Origin: Stenotrophomonas rhizophila
GTDB taxonomy: Bacteria; Pseudomonadota; Gammaproteobacteria; Xanthomonadales; Xanthomonadaceae
Length of the DNA: 64,000 bases
Direction: 5' to 3'
NCBI RefSeq assembly: GCF_000661955.1
Contig: NZ_CP007597.1
Location: 2,163,605-2,227,604, forward strand
Shown: piece after piece, positions 57,703 to 64,000 of the stretch
Position numbering within the stretch: position 1 is the first letter of the stretch
How the letters are laid out: every line of letters starts with the position of its first letter
The notes under the pieces: generated by a model
Database searches by the model: none
What the model saw: the letters and a program-made list of their open reading frames with translations, nothing else
What the model was told of the DNA's origin: nothing
Position numbers and translations under genes: made by a program

Positions 57703-60700
57703 ATGACCAGGGGATACCAAGGCACAGGCGGTGAAGAGGCGCTGCCCGACCCGGCGCTTCGTGCCGCAGGCTGCGCACTCTGGCGCCGCATGCGCGGCCG
57801 CGTCTGTCATGGCATGGTCTGCGCCGTCACCGCGATCTGCCTGGCTGCCACCGCCAGCGCCGAGGTGCGCCCCGGTGAAGTGGATCCGATCGACAACCCG
57901 AAGAAGCTGACGCTGTTCCCGGTGGCTACGCTGGGGCTGCTGGCCAGCCAGAACTCCTCGTTCTACAGCGATCTGTTCGACTACGCCGCCGCCGACGCGC
58001 AGCTCACACAATGGACGGTGTCGGCGCAGAAGCTCCAATCCGGGGATTCCTGCCAGCAGTCGCAGCGCCGACGTCTTGGCCATGGCCGCGTGTCGACGCC
58101 GGATTTCGAGCAGGCGGTGTGCATGACCAACTTCGGCATCACCGTGTACACCAGCCCGCTGAACATCAACAACGGGAGCCGTGCAACGCTGGCCTTCCCC
58201 AACCCGTCCACCAGCACGGTCGGCCGCAACTTTGATCTTGCCGTCGGGGAATTGCTGCGCCGGCCCAGCCAGGACGAACAGCCGCACCAGGCCATCGTCG
58301 CGGCCTACGCCAACCTGCAGCATCGGCTGCAGATCGACGTGATCATCTGGGTGCCCAACGAAGGTATGGGCACGTCGAAGGAGGGCGCGGCGGGGGAGCT
58401 GAAGGTCGCCGCCTCCTATATCGGCCCGGCCGATGAAGCGCCTACGGGCGACGTCGCCGTCACCCTCGGCGACTTCATGGGCGATGGCACGCTGCAGATC
58501 ATCAGTGCCGCCGATGCCGCGGCCGGCACCGGCGCCGGGCGCATCCGCCTGGCGGCCTATCGCTATGCCAGTGACGGCACCACGCACACGCTGAAGCGCG
58601 TGGGCACGTCCTACGCGCTTGACGTTGCCAATGGCCGGTCGACGTCACTGGCGCTGGCCTCGGCCGATTTCGTGGGCCGTGGCCACGAGCAGTTCATCAT
58701 GAGCTACCTGGTGCCGCAGGATGCCGGCGCCGACCAGATGGCGCTGGCGTACTTCGACCCGGCAACACTGGAGCAGATCGGCCCACCCAGGGCGAAGACC
58801 ACGATCGGGCCGGTGGCGAAAAACACCTACGTCGATATGGCCACCGGCCTGTTCAAGTTCGATCCGAAGGCAACCCCCGTGCCAAGTGATCCGTTCTTCC
58901 GGCGGCAACTGGCGATCGTTCATACCTCGCCAGATGCGCGGGTGATGGGCCGCGTCCTGCAGGTGCGCGATGGCGATCCACCGGTCATCCAGGCAGGCCC
59001 GGCGGCACAGCTTTCGTCGGACCGATCGCCGGTTGTCACCACGGCGCTGGGCCCCTCGGTGGCCGCGGGGAACTTCATCGGTTTCAAGAATGACGGCGTT
59101 GATCCGCGTCACCAGGTGGCCGTGGCGCTGCCCGGACGCGGCGAGCAGGCCGGCCGCACCGTGCCGGAGATCGTGGTTGCCCGCGTCAATGGCGACACCC
59201 TGGCGCTTGACCCGGTGTACCGCCACCGTATGCCCAACTATGAGGCCGGTGGGCTGGTGTTCGGGGTGCCGATCGTGGCCTATGATCGCGGCGGCGAGTC
59301 CTTGTATCTGGGCAATCCTGCGCACATCACCATCCAGGACATGATCGACCCGCAGTACGTGGTGGGCATGCCGCCGCGCCACGTCGACGCACTGCCTACG
59401 CCCGGGCAGGACCCGCCTTACGAGATCGTCAATCTACTCGGCGTCTCCGGGCCGTCCGCCTTCAACGTCACCCTGCGCGACAGTACCGACAGCACGCTCA
59501 CCGAGACCTCGACCAATGCCAGCTCCGCCCGTTTCGGCGGCGGCTTGACGCAGACCGTGGGCAGCACGGTCGGTGGCGGCTTCATGAACATCGCCACCTT
59601 CGAGACATCGCTCTCGGTCAGAACGGCGGTCTCGTTCGAGACCAACAGCATGGAACGCAGCCTCAACAACGCCTACCAATCGGTCACCACGCAGAAGGCC
59701 GCGACCACCACCCAGGACGACCACCTGGTGTTCAACATGCGCCTGGTGGATATCTGGCGCTATCCGGTCTACGGGGTGAACCGGGAGCGGTCCAGCCGGT
59801 TTCCGTTCTACGACATCGTCATTCCCGGGCAGCTGATGGAGTACAGCGGCGGCGGGCTGAACTACGACTGGTACAACCCCTCGCACCAGAACTACAACGC
59901 CACCAGTTATCCCGAGATCCCGGCGCAGGGCGTGTTTGCCAAGGATATCGGCTCCTTCAGCTATCAGAATGAGGCCGGCAAGACCGTTGAGGTGGCGGGC
60001 AAACCGCTCAACAGCCCGATCGAGCGTGCCTTCGATGGCAACGCCCAGACCTTCAGCCTGGAATACACCAAGGAGTCGGGATCCAGCAGCGAGAAGTCCT
60101 ATTCCTACACGCTCAGCAACAGCGTGGACATCACCGCCGGCTTTCGGGCCTCGGCGGACGTGCGCATGTTCAACGGCAGCGCGAACTACGAAGGTGCCGT
60201 CAACCTGTCCGATGCGTCCAACTGGGAAAGCAGCGTGGTCGCGCAGCGCACCATGCGCAACTCGCGCGGCATCACCCTCGATCAGCCGGATGTGTCTGGC
60301 ATCGCATCCAAGGCCTACCACTACGAAACGCTGGTCTATGTCACTGGGAACGGCGGCATCAAGGTCGCGCACGGCACCGACTTCCTGCGCTCCACCGGCG
60401 GCGCCACGTGGTGGAAGAAGATGTATGGCGGTCGGCCCGACCCGGCGCTCAACCTGCCGTGGCGCATTGTCTTCGATGCGATGCAGGGCACCTGGACACT
60501 GGCCCCGGAGGACACGTACTTCCGTCTGCGCGGCCTGAAGCTCACCGAGGCAGTGCCCAACGAGGTGACGGGCGAATACGCGCCGTTGTTGGGCGGGGTG
60601 GAGGAGGGCACCAAGGTCAGGGTGGTGGTGCCGGTGCACAACTACTCGATCGACACCGCCGCCCGGAATGTCGTGGTCGCCTTCGCCTATCACGCACGTG

Positions 60701-61458
60701 GCCCGGAGGCCGATAGCGTGGCTCGCGGTGATGGGGCGCGGCCGCGCGAGGACACCTTCATCGAGTTCGCGCGTTCCAAACCCATCACCATCGCGCCGCG
60801 CGGCCAGGCCGATGTCGATGTGCTCTGGGACACCGCGAACCTGGGCGGCAGTGACGCGGGCACTGCCTACGACCTCAAGGTCACGGTGGATCCGGACGAT
60901 GCGATTCCAGACAAGCTGCACGGATCGGACCCGGCAGCCGGGGCACAGACCATCGGACGCTGGCCGTGGAGCGGGGGTTTCTGGGTGTTCAACACGCGCA
61001 GATCCACCGTGGCCAATGCCGGTAACGACGGGCAGGGCGCTGCGCAGGCGGTGGGATTGTCGTTGCGCCTTCCCGTGGGCAAGGCGACGACACAGCCCCC
61101 TGGTGTTGTCACGGTCACGATCGACATGCCGGCAGCAGACCGCTCGTTACGCCGATTGATCATCAGCGGTGTCGATGCCGACGGCAAGCGCGTCGCGCTG
61201 GCATCGCGTTCGCTGTATGGGCTGGGGCCGGGCCAGCATCGGCTGGACATCCGGCTGGGTACGCCCGATGCCCTGGCGGGGCTGACATCGGTGCAGGCAT
61301 GGATCGCATCGGGTGCATTGCGCGGCGAGCCCCGCGGCGGCATCACCACGGGGCGCATCGGCGCTACCGGCGCCACCGGCGCCAGTGCAAGCAACTCCAC
61401 TCCAACACAGGGGAAAGAGGCAGGGCGGGGCGCAGACGTCGCCCCCGGCAGTCCATGA
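57703..61458 (+). CDS. 1251-residue exported protein of unknown function
   Basis: An N-terminal hydrophobic segment (about 36-52, cleavage after ASA at 53) makes export likely. Residues about 240-330 have FG-GAP-like repeats (LGDFMGDGTLQI, SADFVGRGHEQF). Residues about 585-665 and 785-830 are Ser/Thr-rich amphipathic strands (SLSVRTAVSFETNSMERS, EKSYSYTLSNSVDITAGF) like the hairpins of beta-pore-forming toxins. Residues about 970-1080 resemble CARDB adhesive domains. The tail has GATGATGAS and is low-complexity. AGGGAGAG precedes ATG 57703. It is 30 bp after the double-domain gene, probably one operon. Function unknown. Confidence 0.78.
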   Translation: MTRGYQGTGGEEALPDPALRAAGCALWRRMRGRVCHGMVCAVTAICLAATASAEVRPGEVDPIDNPKKLTLFPVATLGLLASQNSSFYSDLFDYAAADAQLTQWTVSAQKLQSGDSCQQSQRRRLGHGRVSTPDFEQAVCMTNFGITVYTSPLNINNGSRATLAFPNPSTSTVGRNFDLAVGELLRRPSQDEQPHQAIVAAYANLQHRLQIDVIIWVPNEGMGTSKEGAAGELKVAASYIGPADEAPTGDVAVTLGDFMGDGTLQIISAADAAAGTGAGRIRLAAYRYASDGTTHTLKRVGTSYALDVANGRSTSLALASADFVGRGHEQFIMSYLVPQDAGADQMALAYFDPATLEQIGPPRAKTTIGPVAKNTYVDMATGLFKFDPKATPVPSDPFFRRQLAIVHTSPDARVMGRVLQVRDGDPPVIQAGPAAQLSSDRSPVVTTALGPSVAAGNFIGFKNDGVDPRHQVAVALPGRGEQAGRTVPEIVVARVNGDTLALDPVYRHRMPNYEAGGLVFGVPIVAYDRGGESLYLGNPAHITIQDMIDPQYVVGMPPRHVDALPTPGQDPPYEIVNLLGVSGPSAFNVTLRDSTDSTLTETSTNASSARFGGGLTQTVGSTVGGGFMNIATFETSLSVRTAVSFETNSMERSLNNAYQSVTTQKAATTTQDDHLVFNMRLVDIWRYPVYGVNRERSSRFPFYDIVIPGQLMEYSGGGLNYDWYNPSHQNYNATSYPEIPAQGVFAKDIGSFSYQNEAGKTVEVAGKPLNSPIERAFDGNAQTFSLEYTKESGSSSEKSYSYTLSNSVDITAGFRASADVRMFNGSANYEGAVNLSDASNWESSVVAQRTMRNSRGITLDQPDVSGIASKAYHYETLVYVTGNGGIKVAHGTDFLRSTGGATWWKKMYGGRPDPALNLPWRIVFDAMQGTWTLAPEDTYFRLRGLKLTEAVPNEVTGEYAPLLGGVEEGTKVRVVVPVHNYSIDTAARNVVVAFAYHARGPEADSVARGDGARPREDTFIEFARSKPITIAPRGQADVDVLWDTANLGGSDAGTAYDLKVTVDPDDAIPDKLHGSDPAAGAQTIGRWPWSGGFWVFNTRRSTVANAGNDGQGAAQAVGLSLRLPVGKATTQPPGVVTVTIDMPAADRSLRRLIISGVDADGKRVALASRSLYGLGPGQHRLDIRLGTPDALAGLTSVQAWIASGALRGEPRGGITTGRIGATGATGASASNSTPTQGKEAGRGADVAPGSP

Positions 61459-61523
61459 AGGCCGGTTGCCGCACGCAGCGGCGTCACCGGACACTCGACA
61501 TCAACGCATAGCGAGGTGTATCC

Positions 61524-61817
61524 ATGAAAACGACCCTTCTGGTCGCGGCCCTCCTGGTGGGCGCAATCCCGGCGGCGCACGCCGCGCAGTGTTACCAGGG
61601 CAAGGCAACAGTGAAACAGTCTGCGCCGGCGGCCATGTGCACGCAGGCGGAAAAGGGCTACGCGAACACGGGGAAAGGTCCGCAAACGCACCCGGGCTGC
61701 ACGGCCGCCAAGGCGCAAGCCGCCAACAAACTCAGGCCACGCCTGCAGCAGTCGTGCCGGGCCTATGTGCAGACCAACGACCCGTGTACCAAGATCGAAC
61801 TTCCGGCGTGCAACTGA
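61524..61817 (+). CDS. Small exported six-cysteine protein
   Basis: A 97-residue protein with signal peptide (cleavage after AHA, residue 20). The mature 77 residues hold six cysteines (23, 39, 59, 78, 88, 96), a basic middle and an end ELPACN. It should fold around three disulfides in the periplasm or outside. GAGGTG precedes the start. It lies 65 bp after the 1251-residue gene. No family is recognised; size and Cys count are like small secreted inhibitors or toxins, which is only an analogy. Confidence 0.75.
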   Translation: MKTTLLVAALLVGAIPAAHAAQCYQGKATVKQSAPAAMCTQAEKGYANTGKGPQTHPGCTAAKAQAANKLRPRLQQSCRAYVQTNDPCTKIELPACN

Positions 61818-61847
61818 CGCGGGGCGGGCTGGTTCGGCGCGTTGCAT

Positions 61848-61873
61848 GGAGCGCCTTCCCTCGAAGGCGCTCC
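61848..61873. other. Perfect 10-bp hairpin between two small genes
   Basis: GGAGCGCCTT (61848-61857) and AAGGCGCTCC (61864-61873) pair around CCCTCG. It lies 30 bp after the six-Cys gene and 31 bp before the next start. No T-run follows, so it may protect or attenuate the message rather than end it. Confidence 0.5.
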
Positions 61874-61904
61874 TCATCCATCCACGAAAGATAAGGAGAG
61901 CGTG

Positions 61905-62186
61905 ATGACGGACTGCAGGACGTTCAACGGTGTCACCGAGGCGATCTTCACCTGCGTCAAGAAGAAGAGCCTTGAAGAGCACGGCACGGTCTACGACCCG
62001 CCGGGGGCACGCCAGGGCAAGGCCACCACAAAGGTGCCCGTTGTTGGCACGGTGGTGGTCAGCTTCAACTTCGATCCCGGGTCCAGCACGATCCAGTACT
62101 GCATCCTGTCCAAGCCCTGGATTGTGACATCCGGACAGGTCTTCGATGGGATCGGCGACACCATCAACTCCTGTCGGAGGCAGTAG
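61905..62186 (+). CDS. Small Cys-containing protein without signal peptide
   Basis: A 93-residue protein beginning MTDCRTFNGVTEAIFTCVKK, preceded by AAGGAGAG. The middle VPVVGTVVVSFNFDPGSS suggests beta-strands. Four cysteines (4, 17, one in IQYCILSK, one near the end in INSCRRQ). No signal peptide is evident, unlike its neighbours. It is the last gene of the exported-protein cluster. No family is recognised; the Val-rich centre followed by CILSKPWIV may be a core beta-sheet. Confidence 0.68.
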   Translation: MTDCRTFNGVTEAIFTCVKKKSLEEHGTVYDPPGARQGKATTKVPVVGTVVVSFNFDPGSSTIQYCILSKPWIVTSGQVFDGIGDTINSCRRQ

Positions 62187-62474
62187 CCGCCTTGGAGAGG
62201 GCGCGCAGCCAGAACGGGCGGCATCGCACCGCCATCTGCGTCAAACCACCCGGAAGTACGCCCTGTATGTGCAAGCCAGCCAAAGGAGGCGGCAGGCAGC
62301 TTCGACCGTGACAAACACCAGCAGGCTCCGATGCACCCATGGACCTCACCGTCCTGCCGCGGGATGCCGTCTCTTCGACGGGTGTGCACAGCACCGGGGG
62401 TATAGTCGTCCCACACGACGCTCTTCCCCATGGCACAGAACTCTCTGTAGTTCATCACCGCAAGGATCGAAGCA

Positions 62475-64000
62475 ATGCCCAAGGGCTCAGACCTCCTGGT
62501 CGCCGCACTCGAAAACGAGGGCGTTGACCGCATCTTCGGGGTTCCAGGCGAGGAAAACCTCGATTTCCTGGAATCCCTGCGAAATTCCAGCATCGAACTG
62601 GTCCTCACCCGTCACGAACAGGCCGCCGCCTTCATGGCTGCCACCCACGGCCGTCTCACCGGCAAACCCGGGGTTTGCCTGGCCACCCTCGGGCCGGGGG
62701 CGCTGAACTTCTCCACCGGCGCGGCCTATGCCCATCTCGGGGCATGGCCGATGATCCTGATCACCGGCCAGAAGGCCGTGATGAGCGCTAGGCAGGCGCG
62801 CTTCCAGATCGTGGACATCGTGGCCTCGATGAAGCCGCTCACGAAAATGACGCGCCAGATCGTCAGCCCCGCGGCCATACCGGCCATGGTGCGCGATGCC
62901 TTCCGCGTGGCCATGGAGGAGCGTCCAGGCCCGGTACATCTGGAGCTTCCGGAGGATATCGCCGGGGAAGAGGTGGACGCGGTGCCGGTGATTCCGGTGC
63001 ATCCCCTGGACCGGCCCGTTGCCCCGGTCGCCGCGCTCGACCGGGCCGCCGCTGCGATCCTGGCCGCCAAACGCCCCCTGGTGATGATCGGTGCGGCCTG
63101 CAGCCGGCCCTCGTTGACCGAGGCGCTCTCCTCATTCGTGGCCCGCACGCGCCTGCCATTCTTCAATACCCAGATGGGCAAAGGGGCCGTTACCGGCGGC
63201 TCCAACCTGTACATGGGCACGGCCGCGCTCTCCGAAGGCGACTACGTGCACGAAGCCGTCGCACGTGCCGACCTGATCATTGCCATCGGCCATGACACGA
63301 TCGAAAAGCCGCCATTCCTGATGAAAGACAACGGCGGGCCCAAGGTCATCCATGTCGGCTTCCAGTCCGCCACGGTTGAACAGGTCTACCACCCCGATAT
63401 CGAAGTGATCGGCGACATCGGCGCCAGCGCCACCGCGCTTGCCGAACGCCTGGAGGGCAGGGTGGTCGAAGACGCGGGCACCAGCGAGCTGCGCCAGAAG
63501 ATCCTGTCCCGCCTCAACGACCGCGCCGAGGAAGACCGCTTCCCGGTGACGCCCCAGCGCCTGGTCCATGACGTGCGGCAGGCGATGCCCGAAGACGGCA
63601 TCGTCTGCCTCGACAACGGCATGTACAAGATCTGGTTTGCCCGCAACTACCGCACGCATGTGGCCAACACGCTGCTGCTCGACAACGCGCTGGCCACGAT
63701 GGGCGCCGGCCTGCCGTCGGCCATGATGGCGTCGATGCTGTTTCCGAAGCGCCGCGTGCTGGCCGTGTGCGGCGACGGTGGCTTCATGATGAACTCACAG
63801 GAGATGGAGACCGCCGTCAGGCTGGGCCTGAACCTGGTGGTCATCGTCCTCAATGACAGCGCCTACGGCATGATCCGCTGGAAGCAGGCGGTGGACGGCT
63901 TCGAGGATTTCGGCATGCGCTTCGGCAACCCCGATTTCGTGCGCTATGCCGAAGCCTACGGCGCCAAAGGCAGCCGGATCACGGCGGTGGAGCAGCTGGT
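62475..64000 (+). CDS. Acetolactate synthase-like thiamine-diphosphate enzyme, 3' end beyond window
   Basis: At least 508 residues, open to the window edge. ThDP-enzyme landmarks: the catalytic Glu in LVLTRHEQAAAFMA, the FAD/middle domain, and the diphosphate-binding motif GDGGFMMNSQEMETAV followed by VIVLNDSAYGMI. It should condense two pyruvates to acetolactate. Lacking a small subunit gene in view, it may be the catabolic (AlsS/BudB) type or a related oxo-acid decarboxylase. AAGGA (62462-62466) sets ATG 62475. The 288-bp gap before it has a possible -10 TATAGT near 62401. Confidence 0.88.
   Translation, partial: MPKGSDLLVAALENEGVDRIFGVPGEENLDFLESLRNSSIELVLTRHEQAAAFMAATHGRLTGKPGVCLATLGPGALNFSTGAAYAHLGAWPMILITGQKAVMSARQARFQIVDIVASMKPLTKMTRQIVSPAAIPAMVRDAFRVAMEERPGPVHLELPEDIAGEEVDAVPVIPVHPLDRPVAPVAALDRAAAAILAAKRPLVMIGAACSRPSLTEALSSFVARTRLPFFNTQMGKGAVTGGSNLYMGTAALSEGDYVHEAVARADLIIAIGHDTIEKPPFLMKDNGGPKVIHVGFQSATVEQVYHPDIEVIGDIGASATALAERLEGRVVEDAGTSELRQKILSRLNDRAEEDRFPVTPQRLVHDVRQAMPEDGIVCLDNGMYKIWFARNYRTHVANTLLLDNALATMGAGLPSAMMASMLFPKRRVLAVCGDGGFMMNSQEMETAVRLGLNLVVIVLNDSAYGMIRWKQAVDGFEDFGMRFGNPDFVRYAEAYGAKGSRITAVEQL

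Overview
The window looks like chromosomal DNA of a Gammaproteobacterium of the Xanthomonadaceae, most probably Stenotrophomonas. Grounds: very high GC throughout; many short palindromic repeats with a GTAG head, resembling the SMAG/REP elements described in Stenotrophomonas maltophilia; and an enterobactin operon in which the aryl carrier protein is a separate gene, as in that species. No rRNA, tRNA, CRISPR array or insertion sequence was recognised. Both ends cut genes: a LysR regulator on the left and an acetolactate-synthase-like gene on the right.

Layout. 1-10.8 kb: small metabolic and regulatory genes (three LysR regulators, a cupin, a methyltransferase, short-chain dehydrogenase-like proteins, an M14 peptidase, the mdtJI spermidine exporter pair, a DeoR-MFS operon). 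10.8-11.65 kb: about 3.9 tandem copies of a 211-bp non-coding repeat. 11.66-16.35 kb: class I ribonucleotide reductase operon nrdA-nrdB-flavodoxin-thioredoxin, with two NrdR-like boxes upstream. 16.35-18.42 kb: an orphan ATP synthase epsilon-like gene and a DASS anion carrier behind a perfect FNR-type site. 18.6-28.3 kb: a tightly overlapping MFS-entC-entE-entB-ArCP-entF-entA operon that would make and export a 2,3-dihydroxybenzoyl-serine siderophore. 28.3-36.2 kb: REP cluster, a thioredoxin-fold lipoprotein, a FixLJ-like two-component pair and the Mg2+ genes mgtA-mgtC with a small upstream gene.

36.2-40.8 kb: a four-gene operon coding for a MotA/ZorA-like membrane protein with a long repetitive coiled-coil tail, a MotB/OmpA-like partner and two DUF proteins. 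This is a plausible ion-driven motor of unknown purpose. 40.8-51.3 kb: an exported protein of unknown function, a 3-methyladenine glycosylase, a lipoprotein, a proline iminopeptidase, a GFA protein, a Tat-exported tyrosinase with a fungal-style Cys-x-His motif, an SPFH/zinc-ribbon/small membrane protein operon and an unrecognised gene. 51.3-55.9 kb: a large autotransporter. 56.3-62.2 kb: exported proteins with a repeated Cys/HxH domain resembling phage tail-collar domains, followed by a 1251-residue exported protein and two small Cys-containing proteins. 62.5 kb to the end: a thiamine-diphosphate enzyme.

The strongest candidates for undescribed biology are the motor operon (36.2-40.8 kb) and the exported Cys/HxH cluster (56.3-62.2 kb). 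The orphan epsilon subunit under an FNR site and the habit of REP elements to supply stop codons also deserve attention. Functions were assigned by reading the sequence and from knowledge of the families; no database search was run.
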